Assembly (NCBI RefSeq): GCF_019801215.1
Contig: NZ_JAHVJO010000004.1
Coordinates: 1 to 64,000 of the forward strand
From: Fictibacillus nanhaiensis
GTDB taxonomy: Bacteria > Bacillota > Bacilli > Bacillales > Fictibacillaceae
DNA: 64,000 nt
Reading direction: 5' to 3'
Every line of letters starts with the position of its first letter. Positions within the stretch are counted from its first letter, which is position 1. The translations under genes were made by a program, and so were the position numbers. The notes below the pieces were generated by a model that saw only the letters and a list, made by a program, of their open reading frames with translations, ran no database searches and was not told the origin of the DNA. Positions 7,346-14,511 of the stretch are shown in pieces.

Positions 7346-7437
7346 TTAATTTCTATTATAAGGATAAAAAAGAAAGACAACAATATATTTCTTCTATAAT
7401 TATGAGTATTTTTTACTACAAAGAAAGGGTGTTTCTC

Positions 7438-7626
7438 ATGACGAATAAAGATAAGGCATACGAAGGAAAAGAAGATTTGTACTTAGATATTGACCGAATG
7501 ATCAATGAAGGAATGGCTGGAGGTACTGTTGCTGACACCGAAGACTTAAAACAGATTGGATATGACTCTGGCATTACTTCACAAGAAGAACCTCCAACGA
7601 TCGCTGGTGAAAAGGAACAAAAATAG
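7438..7626 (+). CDS. Small acidic protein, DUF4025-like
   Basis: A 62-residue protein with the conserved-looking centre DRMINEGMAGGTV. The start is ATG 7438-7440, preceded by AAAGGGTG; a longer frame from 7402 lacks a ribosome site. Proteins of this type are short, acidic and of unknown function in Bacillus; the DUF number is from memory. It is monocistronic and followed at once by a terminator. Confidence 0.65.
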   Translation: MTNKDKAYEGKEDLYLDIDRMINEGMAGGTVADTEDLKQIGYDSGITSQEEPPTIAGEKEQK

Positions 7627-7650
7627 CCGCTCCTGTGGAACGGCTCTTTT
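7625..7650 (+). terminator. Terminator of the small gene at 7438
   Basis: AGCCG (7625-7629) pairs with CGGCT (7641-7645), followed by CTTTT. The stem includes the stop codon. Confidence 0.6.
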
Positions 7651-7702
7651 CTGCTTTAGTTGTTTATTTAGCTTTCACTAATGCTAATTAAACTAAAACA
7701 GC

Positions 7703-9337
7703 CTATGCTTTTAACTTTCTGATCTCTTTTAACAATTCTTCGTACCTTCGTTCAAGTTCGGTTTTTTCTTCTATATTTGTACAAATCGAGAGCTGACCAA
7801 TCAATTCAGTTATTTCAAATTCACGTTTCAGTAGTATTTCTTCGTTTGCCTGCTTTTTTATTGGCTTTTCTCCCGACTCCTTGAATTCTTGATAGCTCCC
7901 TTCAAACCACTTCGCATATGGCGGATCTAGTTCTAAAACATGTGTCCCTGTGCTATTCATTAGCTTTCTATCATGAGTAGCAAGAATAAATGTTCCCGGG
8001 TATGCTGAAAGAACGTCTTCTAACGCTTCTCTTGTAAACACATCCAAATAATTGGTTGGCTCATCAAGCAACAAAAGATTATAATCATTCAAGAATAGTT
8101 TGGCTAAAGCGGTTTTCATCTTTTCTCCCCCACTAAGCACTTTTACCTTTTTGAACACTTCTTCACGCTTAAAAAGAAGTCTAGCTAATATGGTCCTCAC
8201 CCAAGTCTCATCGTACAAGCTATTCTCCATAACGTTTTCTAAAATGCTTTTTTCTTCATCTATAATGTTCACGTGCTGATGAAAATAACCGATTTTCAGT
8301 TGTTTTGATTTTTCAATTCTCTCATGACCCCTGTAGATTTCTTCTAATAGCGTTGATTTTCCGGTGCCATTTTTACCTGCTAACACGACTTTCATTCCAG
8401 GTTTTATGGCAAACGACAAATCGTTAAACAACTGACGTTCTCCGAAAGCAATCGAAAGTTCCTTTATAGCCAACACCTGTTTGCCATGAATCACAGAGAA
8501 CCGTTGAATATCAAATTCGATGTTTGGACGCTCTTTCGGCTTTTCTTTTTGATTCAGCATTTCAATTCTCTTTTCAATGACCTTCGAACTTTTCTCTAAT
8601 GATTTTCGTGCTCCCTTAACTTTACCTTTCCCTAATTTCGCTTCACTATAGGACATGCGTGCAGGTTTATCTTTTAATGATTTCGCTTTAGATGATAGAT
8701 TAACGGCAGATTTTTGGAGTCTTGTTTTTTCATTCTTATATTGTTCATACTCAAATTGCTGGCGTTCTTGTTTCTTTTCTTTTTGAAGGAGATATTCTGA
8801 GTAATTTCCTTGATAGGTGGTAAAGCTTTCTTGATCCAGTTCTATGATTTTTGTGCACACCATATCCAAAAAAACTCGGTCATGCGATACGAGCAATATC
8901 GCGCCATGATGATGGTTCAAAGCTTTTGCCAGCTGATCCATCCCGTCAATATCGAGATGGCTGGTCGGTTCATCTAAGAACAGAATGTCAGGCTTTTGTT
9001 CAAGAGCTGCTGCAATCTGGGCACGCGTTCGTTCTCCGCCGCTCATCGTTTCAAATTTCTTCCCCTCCAAGTTCCACATACCTTCACTTTTTGAAGTGAT
9101 TCTATGCGCAGTTTCTTCAAACTGATTCACTACACTGAATGTCCCGTAATGCTGTACGGTTCCACAATCGGCATCCTCCATATTTGTCAGCAGCTTTAAG
9201 AACGTTGATTTGCCCGTTCCGTTTAATCCTACTAATCCAACTCGATCTTGTTTAAACAGCTGCAATCTATCTCTTTGTTTCAGAATCAATTTTCCTTTAT
9301 ATGATTTTTCAAGTCCGTTCGCGTCTAATAAAAGCAT
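7703..9337 (-). CDS. ABC-F ribosomal protection protein (VmlR/Vga-like antibiotic resistance type)
   Basis: This 544-residue soluble protein has two ABC domains and no membrane segments. Domain 1 has GLNGTGKST, MSGGERTR and FLDEPTSHLD; domain 2 has GKNGTGKST, LSGGEKMK and LLDEPTNYLD. A long charged linker (about 190-270) would reach the peptidyl-transferase centre. This layout and linker fit ARE ABC-F proteins such as VmlR and Vga, which displace lincosamides, streptogramin A or pleuromutilins from the ribosome; the actual drug range cannot be read. The start is ATG 9335-9337 with GGGAGG seven bases upstream. An in-frame extension to 9436 lacks a ribosome site. The ribosome site lies inside a terminator hairpin, so expression is probably attenuation-controlled. 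Confidence 0.85.
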   Translation of the reverse strand: MLLLDANGLEKSYKGKLILKQRDRLQLFKQDRVGLVGLNGTGKSTFLKLLTNMEDADCGTVQHYGTFSVVNQFEETAHRITSKSEGMWNLEGKKFETMSGGERTRAQIAAALEQKPDILFLDEPTSHLDIDGMDQLAKALNHHHGAILLVSHDRVFLDMVCTKIIELDQESFTTYQGNYSEYLLQKEKKQERQQFEYEQYKNEKTRLQKSAVNLSSKAKSLKDKPARMSYSEAKLGKGKVKGARKSLEKSSKVIEKRIEMLNQKEKPKERPNIEFDIQRFSVIHGKQVLAIKELSIAFGERQLFNDLSFAIKPGMKVVLAGKNGTGKSTLLEEIYRGHERIEKSKQLKIGYFHQHVNIIDEEKSILENVMENSLYDETWVRTILARLLFKREEVFKKVKVLSGGEKMKTALAKLFLNDYNLLLLDEPTNYLDVFTREALEDVLSAYPGTFILATHDRKLMNSTGTHVLELDPPYAKWFEGSYQEFKESGEKPIKKQANEEILLKREFEITELIGQLSICTNIEEKTELERRYEELLKEIRKLKA

Positions 9338-9366
9338 AAAAAAACCTCCCGTTTCACTAGAGAGGT
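9338..9366 (-). terminator. Attenuator terminator overlapping the ABC-F ribosome binding site
   Basis: On the minus strand ACCTCTC (9360-9366) pairs with GGGAGGT (9344-9350) and is followed by seven Ts immediately before the ATG. The 3' arm is the ribosome binding site itself, so the hairpin would block both transcription and translation. Confidence 0.7.
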
Positions 9367-9542
9367 CTGCCCATGCCAAATATTCGCCTAAAAAGCCACA
9401 AATAAGAAAGCTTTTTAACAACAAAAAAACAGGCATATCGTTACGTCCAAAAATGGGCAGAGAAATCCTATCTAGCGTTCTACTTTATTATTTCAAGTAA
9501 ATGGCTAAAGATAAGATTAGTTGCGCATTGGACGTTACACCT
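9366..9542 (-). promoter_or_regulatory. ABC-F leader with uORF and alternative pairing segments
   Basis: The leader contains TCTGCCCA (from 9454-9461), which complements TGGGCAGA (from 9366-9373) directly 5' of the terminator arm. It also contains ACGTCCAA, at the uORF start, which complements TTGGACGT further down. A ribosome stalled on the uORF could free the second segment and shift the folding. The pairings are seen; the switching is inferred by analogy with vmlR-type and lmo0919-type leaders. Confidence 0.5.
9517..9528 (-). CDS. Putative three-codon uORF (Met-Arg-Asn) in the ABC-F leader
   Basis: ATGCGCAACTAA follows AGGTG (9538-9542) with a 9-base spacing and lies about 30 nt from the predicted transcription start. 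Very short uORFs of this type precede several antibiotic-induced ABC-F genes. There is no direct evidence that it is translated. Confidence 0.4.
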   Translation of the reverse strand: MRN

Positions 9543-9564
9543 GTTCCTTCCATTATTTTTCTAA

Positions 9565-9594
9565 ATTGTAAGCGATAACGCAACAGAACGTCAA
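9565..9594 (-). promoter_or_regulatory. SigA-type promoter of the ABC-F gene
   Basis: TTGACG (9589-9594) and TACAAT (9565-9570) on the minus strand are 18 bp apart. This would give a leader of about 220 nt before the ABC-F start. Confidence 0.6.
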
Positions 9595-9606
9595 GCCTCA
9601 TAATCA

Positions 9607-10068
9607 TCATTCCTGCACCCAATTTAAGTTTACCTTACGCCGATTCTCTCCTGCTCTATGGTCTTTGAGCATTCGGATAAACAACAAGCCTTTTCGGTAA
9701 AACGCCTGAACAGGTTCAGGATGCACTTTTACAGGTAGGGTAATCTCACGCTTAAATTCACCAAGTTGAAATTCCTCCTGATTTACTTTATAGGACTCGA
9801 GCACAATAGATAGTTTCCCCTGCACTGTCAGCTTTACCGAATCTACGAAAACATCGACATCCTCTGTCCGATTGAGTCCAGGCAATGCTAAGACACAGCA
9901 AATTTCCTGTGCGGTTTCATAGATATTGCAAAGGGGTGTTTCGTTTTCCTGCCTTACTTCCGGCTCCTGCCTTTGCCCTTGTGATGGTGTGAAAAATTGA
10001 TCTCCAAAGTATTGGTCGGCCATTCGTTTCCAGTCCATCATTTGTTTCCATGTATCCATCCCATTCAC
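9607..10068 (-). CDS. Hsp20/alpha-crystallin protein ending the gerPA-type operon
   Basis: A 153-residue protein with an alpha-crystallin domain (about 50-145), recognisable by the GEFKREITLP strand and the YRKGLLFIRM strand. The N-terminal part is short and Trp/Met-rich (MNGMDTWKQMMDW). It lies three bases after gerPB and is the last gene of the minus-strand gerP unit. Members of this family in Bacillus spore coats include CotM and CotP. From position I infer a coat-associated small heat-shock-type protein rather than a vegetative chaperone. Confidence 0.78.
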   Translation of the reverse strand: MNGMDTWKQMMDWKRMADQYFGDQFFTPSQGQRQEPEVRQENETPLCNIYETAQEICCVLALPGLNRTEDVDVFVDSVKLTVQGKLSIVLESYKVNQEEFQLGEFKREITLPVKVHPEPVQAFYRKGLLFIRMLKDHRAGENRRKVNLNWVQE

Positions 10069-10071
10069 CTC

Positions 10072-10272
10072 TTATGAAGGCGGCCCTAGAGGAACTGAAG
10101 GAGCATCAGGATCAGGTATTAGAGGTGCAGGGCCTGTAAAACCGCCTGTGTTAAATAATTGCGAGACCGGTTGAATGACACCAGCACTTCCAATCTGGAG
10201 TACAGAGGAGTTTTGAATGCCTTCTACCTTAAGCTGTTGGATAACAATCGTTTGGCTTACAAATAAGTTCAT
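10072..10272 (-). CDS. gerPB: Spore germination protein GerPB
   Basis: A 66-residue protein with the GerPB pattern: SQTIVIQQLKVEGIQNSS, then VLQIGSAG and a proline-rich tail (PLIPDPDAPSVPLGPP). GerP proteins are made in the mother cell and are needed for germinants to cross the coat. The gene overlaps gerPE by four bases (ATGA), implying translational coupling. It sits after gerPE rather than directly after gerPA as in the B. subtilis order. Confidence 0.85.
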   Translation of the reverse strand: MNLFVSQTIVIQQLKVEGIQNSSVLQIGSAGVIQPVSQLFNTGGFTGPAPLIPDPDAPSVPLGPPS

Positions 10273-10664
10273 TCCTCTTCCTCCTCACCATCTTGATAAG
10301 GATTAGTCATAAAATTCCTGATATGTTTAACCCTTGATTGCAAACTCATTTGTTGTACAGAGCCGATATGAAGAAGGGCTGAGCTGGAAATCCCTATAAT
10401 ATCGACTTTTCCTACTCTAATAAAAGGATTGGCATGAAAAGTCTTTTTAATATTGATGACAGGACAGACAGGAACAGTCACTTCTTCTGAAAAAATACTA
10501 TATTTATTTAGACTGATATCAAATGTCCCAAACTTTGTGCTTTCTCTTTGAATAGCAAGAGCCGCTGAATAGCATTGAATCTTTTCCGTATCCCCAGTTT
10601 GGAAAACAGCGGATAAATCCAATGAATTTACTTTCACCTCGTCTACTACTGATGTTCTGTACAT
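10269..10664 (-). CDS. gerPE: Spore germination protein GerPE
   Basis: A 131-residue protein matching GerPE: it begins MYRTSVVDEVKVNSLDLSAV, contains VFQTGDTEKI and ends in a run of glutamates. It acts with the other GerP proteins in coat permeability to germinants. Nine bases separate it from gerPD upstream, and its stop overlaps the gerPB start, so it belongs to one operon. Confidence 0.85.
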   Translation of the reverse strand: MYRTSVVDEVKVNSLDLSAVFQTGDTEKIQCYSAALAIQRESTKFGTFDISLNKYSIFSEEVTVPVCPVINIKKTFHANPFIRVGKVDIIGISSSALLHIGSVQQMSLQSRVKHIRNFMTNPYQDGEEEEE

Positions 10665-10673
10665 AGCTCACCT

Positions 10674-10844
10674 CTAGAGTGGAACGAGTGATGTACCTAA
10701 AACTAATGATTCAGGAGGCGTATCAAAGGCAGAACCAAGGCTGATACAATCGGTATCTCCTATTAAAACGACTGAAGATAATCCGACCCCGACAATATAG
10801 ATGCTTCCGACAAACAATTCATGATTGGTCACGTGGAAGTTCAG
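10674..10844 (-). CDS. gerPD: Spore germination protein GerPD with probable CTG start
   Basis: A 56-residue GerPD-like protein (NFHVTNHELFVGSIYIVGV, LIGDTD, FDTPPESLVLG). No ATG fits. The family pattern MN-x2-V-x-N-x-EL-x-VG aligns with a start at CTG 10842-10844, which lies eight bases after a perfect AGGAGG. An in-frame GTG at 10830-10832 would remove four conserved residues. The gene overlaps the end of gerPC by 26 bases. A CTG start is rare, and it would keep the product low or coupled to gerPC translation. Confidence 0.75.
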   Translation of the reverse strand: MNFHVTNHELFVGSIYIVGVGLSSVVLIGDTDCISLGSAFDTPPESLVLGTSLVPL

Positions 10845-11445
10845 TTTGATCACCTCCTGTAGACTGTGAATCTTTTAAATGACCAATAAATGTCTCAATA
10901 CCTCTATAAATATCTTCTTTCGTCCTTTGGAGAATATCTTTTCTTCCCTTCTCATCTTTTGGTTCGTATTTTGTTAAATAATGTTTAATTCTTCCTGGAA
11001 CCTGACGTTGAACATCTTCTAAAATAAAAATGCGATACGATTCTTCCAACGGTACATTCGTCTTGGATTCAAGTGATTTTAAATAAACAGGAGCTTCTTT
11101 AACAAAAAACTCATCCATTGCTTTTATCATTTCACGGTAGTTTGGGTTTTCGATAACACTTCGCTGCATTTGCTGCGGCATTTGAACGGTATTCTGACCG
11201 ACATTAAACTGCTCGATCAAGTCTTTGCTGTCGGCCGAATTGCCCGTTCCAATATGAAGTGTACCTTCTAATTTTTCTATCTTTAACTGTTCAAACTTGT
11301 ATTCTACCGTTTGTGGTTTGGATGATAACTCATTAACCTGTCTTTTGAGAGCTTTTATCTGTAACTCCATTTCCTTTAACTTCTCATTTTGCTCTTCTAT
11401 CATCTGTTTCATCTTACTTATATAATAGTTATTCTCTTCATGCAT
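10819..11445 (-). CDS. gerPC: Spore germination protein GerPC
   Basis: A 208-residue protein with an N-terminal coiled coil (residues about 8-42, heptads of L, M and I), followed by the GerPC segment FEQLKIEKLEGTLHIGTGN and a helical C-terminal domain. AAGGAGATGATTGT precedes the ATG. It is the second gene of the minus-strand gerP unit and the only long, coiled-coil member of the set, a plausible scaffold for the short GerP proteins. Confidence 0.85.
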   Translation of the reverse strand: MHEENNYYISKMKQMIEEQNEKLKEMELQIKALKRQVNELSSKPQTVEYKFEQLKIEKLEGTLHIGTGNSADSKDLIEQFNVGQNTVQMPQQMQRSVIENPNYREMIKAMDEFFVKEAPVYLKSLESKTNVPLEESYRIFILEDVQRQVPGRIKHYLTKYEPKDEKGRKDILQRTKEDIYRGIETFIGHLKDSQSTGGDQTELPRDQS

Positions 11446-11500
11446 ACAATCATCTCCTTAGTAAGATGTATGCCTTCTTCCTAAGGAATTTGCATGGAGA

Positions 11501-11722
11501 TCAAAAATTTGTAGCATTGTTGCTGTCATTAACATCTGGGTCTTGCGTATACGTAACGTTATAGCCGTTCTGCACGCGAAGATTATCACCCGTGTTGAAC
11601 GAACCTGCACCTGCATAAGTTTTGGCATAACTGACCGGGCAGATGGTCTGGACGTCACCGATATGAAAAACGGCACCGCTTGATATTGAGTTGACGGCAA
11701 TCGATCCTACGATAGCTGGCAT
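11501..11722 (-). CDS. gerPA: Spore germination protein GerPA (GerPA/GerPF family)
   Basis: A 73-residue protein beginning MPAIVGSIAVNSISSGAVF, then HIGDV and KTYAGAGSFNTGD, the signature of GerPA/GerPF. The HIGDV and SFNTGD variants favour GerPA over GerPF. It is the first gene of the minus-strand unit and lies behind a SigK-like promoter. Confidence 0.85.
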   Translation of the reverse strand: MPAIVGSIAVNSISSGAVFHIGDVQTICPVSYAKTYAGAGSFNTGDNLRVQNGYNVTYTQDPDVNDSNNATNF

Positions 11723-11753
11723 ACACGCTCATCCCTTTTTTAATTACTCCTCT

Positions 11754-11781
11754 TATACTATGCATCCGCCCAACTTCTTGT
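11754..11781 (-). promoter_or_regulatory. SigK-like promoter of the gerPA operon
   Basis: On the minus strand CATAGTATA (11754-11762) matches the SigK -10 consensus CATA-N3-TA, with AC 17 bases upstream (11780-11781). SigK drives late mother-cell genes, which fits gerP. In the same gap, TACATA-AGCTG-TATGTA (about 11818-11834) is an inverted repeat that could serve the divergent gerPF unit. Confidence 0.55.
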
Positions 11782-11886
11782 GCGTAACAGCTCCATTCAC
11801 CTTTAGGCTTCTACCTACATAAGCTGTATGTAAAGGACGACGTCACACTCGTTGGATTGTATGTAATGGAAAGGGGAGGTGAGAAA

Positions 11887-12105
11887 GTGCCCTGTTTAAT
11901 TGTTGCACCGATCAGCATAAATGCAGCAGAGGGAGTTGTTAACTTCGGTGATACTTTAGTCATTAATCCTAAGTCAACAGGTAAAGGGTATAACGGAGCT
12001 GGCGGCGGAAATACAGGGAACTTCATTCAAACAATCTCAGTCATCAGTGCCACAAATACACTGGACCCTGATGTATTCGATTCTAACAATGCCGGTAATG
12101 CCTAG
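11887..12105 (+). CDS. gerPF: Spore germination protein GerPF (GerPA/GerPF family)
   Basis: A 72-residue protein beginning MPCLIVAPISINAAEGVV, then NFGDTLVINPKSTGK and GAGGGNTGNF, the GerPF pattern. The start is GTG 11887-11889, seven bases after GGAGG; the longer frame from 11857 has no ribosome site. It is divergent from the gerPA operon and followed by an alpha-crystallin gene whose ribosome site overlaps this stop codon. Confidence 0.83.
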   Translation: MPCLIVAPISINAAEGVVNFGDTLVINPKSTGKGYNGAGGGNTGNFIQTISVISATNTLDPDVFDSNNAGNA

Positions 12106-12117
12106 GAGGTGTTGTGG

Positions 12118-12600
12118 ATGTTTGGAAAAGGGCCGCTGCCTTTTTTTAATAACCGTAATATGGATGACTGGCTAAAATCGTTTGATGAGTTTGTGAACAA
12201 AGGAATCACTCAATTTGAGCAATATGCAGATCGATTAGCATTTGAAGTGGATACCGAAGAAACACCAGAGAATTACAAGATCTATGCGAATTTAAAGGAA
12301 TATAAGCCGGAAGATATTCAAATAGAAGTTGTAAATCAAGGACTGCAGATCAAGGCTCAAAGAGACGAAATTCAATCGATGAAAAATAAAAAAACGGGTC
12401 ATTTTCAAGAAAGAAAAGCAACGAAACGAACGGAACGTTTTGTACAGCTTCCTTTTGTGTTTCGAAATGAAGATGTGAATGCCCAATACAATAACGGAAT
12501 CCTAATGATTACCGTGAACAAAAATGATGGGGATATGGTGAATCCAACCATTCCGATCGAGGTTTCAGAAGATACTCCAAATGGTGATTTTGAAGAATAA
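12118..12600 (+). CDS. Hsp20/alpha-crystallin protein paired with gerPF
   Basis: A 160-residue protein with an alpha-crystallin domain at about 50-145 (NYKIYANLKEYKPEDIQIEV; RTERFVQLPF; YNNGILMITV). ATG 12118-12120 lies seven bases after AGGAGGT. It is co-transcribed with gerPF, mirroring the arrangement at the end of the divergent gerPA operon. It is probably a spore-coat protein of the CotM/CotP kind; this is inferred from position. Confidence 0.8.
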   Translation: MFGKGPLPFFNNRNMDDWLKSFDEFVNKGITQFEQYADRLAFEVDTEETPENYKIYANLKEYKPEDIQIEVVNQGLQIKAQRDEIQSMKNKKTGHFQERKATKRTERFVQLPFVFRNEDVNAQYNNGILMITVNKNDGDMVNPTIPIEVSEDTPNGDFEE

Positions 12601-12605
12601 AAAAT

Positions 12606-12636
12606 AGAGGCCCTCTTTCATTGAGGAGCCTTTTTC
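12606..12636 (+). terminator. Terminator of the gerPF unit
   Basis: GGC-CCTC pairs with GAGG-A-GCC and is followed by TTTTTC. Confidence 0.7.
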
Positions 12637-12702
12637 TTTTTCTCTCCTGCCTTTACAACAAAAAAGCATGTTATACTTTTTAAAAATGAGAGGAGTTTTT
12701 TT

Positions 12703-13044
12703 ATGCAAAATAAAATCATTTTAGTAACAACCGATTCATTTGGTACTGGCAATGATCCTGCTCTTGGTGAAAATGTAATGGAAACGTATTTTACTGTATT
12801 AAAGCAACAATCCGATCTGCCGGCTGCAATCTTTTTTATGAACCGTGGCGTATATTGTCTCACTGAACAATCTCTTTGTTCCCTTCACTTAAAAGAGATC
12901 GAAGAAAAAGGCGTTAAAGTGTTCGGATGTAAAACCTGCGTGGATCATTACAATGTGGAAAATGAACTTGCAGCTGGAGAAATTTCAGGAATGGCGCATT
13001 TCGTTGAACTCTCCGCTAAATACGAAGTGATCACGATCGCGTAA
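12703..13044 (+). CDS. YedF/DsrE-like protein (selenium-metabolism-type DsrE domain)
   Basis: A 113-residue protein with a single DsrE-like domain. The pattern TTDSFGTGNDPALGENVMETY, AAIFFMNRGVY, EEKGVKVFGCKTCVDHY and AAGEISGM follows the C-terminal half of YedF, a family often found with selenophosphate synthetase. The CxTC motif (CKTC) sits where YedF has CGTC. The N-terminal TusA-like domain of full YedF is absent. GAGAGGAG precedes the ATG and a TGTTATACT extended -10 lies just upstream. It could equally be a generic sulfur-relay DsrE protein. It is interesting next to the TGA-containing peroxiredoxin 9.5 kb away. Confidence 0.7.
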   Translation: MQNKIILVTTDSFGTGNDPALGENVMETYFTVLKQQSDLPAAIFFMNRGVYCLTEQSLCSLHLKEIEEKGVKVFGCKTCVDHYNVENELAAGEISGMAHFVELSAKYEVITIA

Positions 13045-13093
13045 TACATACTGCATGAAAAAGATATGGATCGAATAAGTCCATCCTTTTTCA

Positions 13094-13138
13094 ACAAAAA
13101 AACGCACACTCCTCTTCACATGTGGGGTGCGCGTTTTC
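13094..13138. terminator. Bidirectional terminator between convergent genes
   Basis: AAACGC...GCGTTTT forms the base of a GC-rich hairpin with an A-run on one side and a T-run on the other, serving the genes ending at 13044 and 13145. Confidence 0.75.
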
Positions 13139-13144
13139 TTTATA

Positions 13145-13507
13145 TTATCGGCGTTCTTCTTTAATGACTGTTTTTTCGCGGTGTGTTGGTTCCTCTCTGA
13201 TTACGGTTTCCCTTTGAACAGGTTCTTTCTTAACTAAGAACAAGCGCTTAAGCAGCATTCCAACTACCCCATAAACGATGATTGCAATGATGGTAGACAG
13301 TTCTAGGATAAAACCGTTGTTCAGTTCAATATTCGGGAAAATGGCTGCAAAAGGAAGTAGAAGCGGTTGACTCAAACCGTAAATAAGCTGAACAAATGCT
13401 GCTCCTTCATTTGCGTTAAACAATTGAAAGACGAATCTTAAAACTAAAATAAGCTGTATAATGCCAACGATAAACGAAATAATTGTTGCAGGTACGGAAC
13501 GTCTCAT
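13145..13507 (-). CDS. YggT-family membrane protein with charged tail
   Basis: A 120-residue protein with two or three membrane segments in the first 90 residues (IISFIVGIIQLILVLRFV; LSTIIAIIVYGVVGMLL). An imperfect repeat follows at the C terminus (RETVIREEPTHREKTVIKEE). The YggT assignment rests on the hydrophobic pattern with the conserved RF-x-FQLF motif. A SigB-like promoter lies upstream, which suggests general-stress expression. Confidence 0.6.
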   Translation of the reverse strand: MRRSVPATIISFIVGIIQLILVLRFVFQLFNANEGAAFVQLIYGLSQPLLLPFAAIFPNIELNNGFILELSTIIAIIVYGVVGMLLKRLFLVKKEPVQRETVIREEPTHREKTVIKEERR

Positions 13508-13542
13508 AGCAAATCCCTCTTTTCATTAGATTTGCTTTTAAC

Positions 13543-13568
13543 ATACCCGTAAATTCCGTAAATTAAGC
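13543..13568 (-). promoter_or_regulatory. SigB-like promoter upstream of the YggT gene
   Basis: GCTTAA (13563-13568) and GGGTAT (13543-13548) on the minus strand are 14 bp apart, one mismatch from the consensus GTTTAA-N12-14-GGGTAT. The -35 box overlaps the stop codon of the upstream gene. Confidence 0.5.
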
Positions 13569-14450
13569 ATTGGTCGTTCGTTCGCACTTGTTATCGTATT
13601 GCATAAGCCAGTCTTTAGTGAAATCCACTAAATTCTTTTGTGGGATAAGACGGCAATCCGCTAAGCCTATCTTCCCTTTTAGCACCGGATGACCTCCTTC
13701 TTCATATGCCTTTCCAATCTCTTCAAACAGTTCCTCTCTGTATGAGATTTGGGTAAAGGTCTTCCATATCTTTTCCTCGCCATTATACAAAGGTCCGCCA
13801 TTCTCTTCTGTTTTTGAATGTGGTAAACGGTGCTCAGCTAAATGCATCGTTGTATTGGAATCATAGCCTGTTCCTAATAAGAGAATGTATCCATTAAGGT
13901 CGTACATTTTTCCTATAGGTGACTGGTCGCCTAGTCCGAAATCCAGAGAATGATCCTTAATGATGTCCTCTTTATATTTTCCCCATGCAGCAAACGAATC
14001 AGTGGGATGATTACTTCTTATTACTTCAGGGAACGTCCGGAAAGCTTCAACAATGGCTCCCATAAAATAGGTAGGCGTTATTTTCGGATCAAATGCAGGC
14101 ATCTCATCTCGTATAACGGGCCACCATTCCTTTGGCACAGGCGGATTCTCCCAGCCTGCAGGGTCTGAATAGTGTGCCGTATGTGTCGGCATCACAAGTG
14201 TTCCCTCTTCTGTTACGATATCCATTAATGCTTGTACGACCGCGACAGGTCCGCCGACCACCCATCCGAGTGATTTTAAGCTGGAATGAGTGATTATCGT
14301 CATTCCTTCTTTTACACCAAGATTTCTTAAGTCTTTAGTTAATGATGTTCTTGTTTTTGGAAAATCCGTTTGTAGCTCCATAACTCTCACTCTCTTCAAA
14401 AAATTTAAGACTTTTTTCATTATAACAGGCGTATGGTATTTTTTGGTCAT
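13563..14450 (-). CDS. AAC(3)-family aminoglycoside N-acetyltransferase-like protein (YokD type)
   Basis: Up to 295 residues, with the AAC(3) antibiotic-acetyltransferase pattern: ITHSSLKSLGWVVGG (acetyl-CoA region, about residues 54-68), GTLVMPTHTAHYSDP, FDPKITPT, RSNHPTDSFAAWG and LLLGTGYDSNTTMHLAEH. Many Bacillus members of this family are chromosomal and do not confer clear resistance; the substrate is open. Two starts are possible: ATG 14448-14450 with GAGGT nine bases upstream, and ATG 14379-14381, where the conserved region begins. I list the longer one. The gene is separated from nhaC by a terminator. Confidence 0.78.
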   Translation of the reverse strand: MTKKYHTPVIMKKVLNFLKRVRVMELQTDFPKTRTSLTKDLRNLGVKEGMTIITHSSLKSLGWVVGGPVAVVQALMDIVTEEGTLVMPTHTAHYSDPAGWENPPVPKEWWPVIRDEMPAFDPKITPTYFMGAIVEAFRTFPEVIRSNHPTDSFAAWGKYKEDIIKDHSLDFGLGDQSPIGKMYDLNGYILLLGTGYDSNTTMHLAEHRLPHSKTEENGGPLYNGEEKIWKTFTQISYREELFEEIGKAYEEGGHPVLKGKIGLADCRLIPQKNLVDFTKDWLMQYDNKCERTTNA

Positions 14451-14473
14451 GATTGTTTGACCTCATTTCCTCA

Positions 14474-14506
14474 TAAGAAAAAGCCCTCTTAAGAAAGAGG
14501 ACTTTA
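14474..14506 (-). terminator. Terminator of nhaC
   Basis: On the minus strand AAAGTCCTCTT pairs with AAGAGGGCTTT and is followed by TTC. It lies directly after the antiporter stop codon. Confidence 0.75.
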
Positions 14507-14511
14507 TCGAC

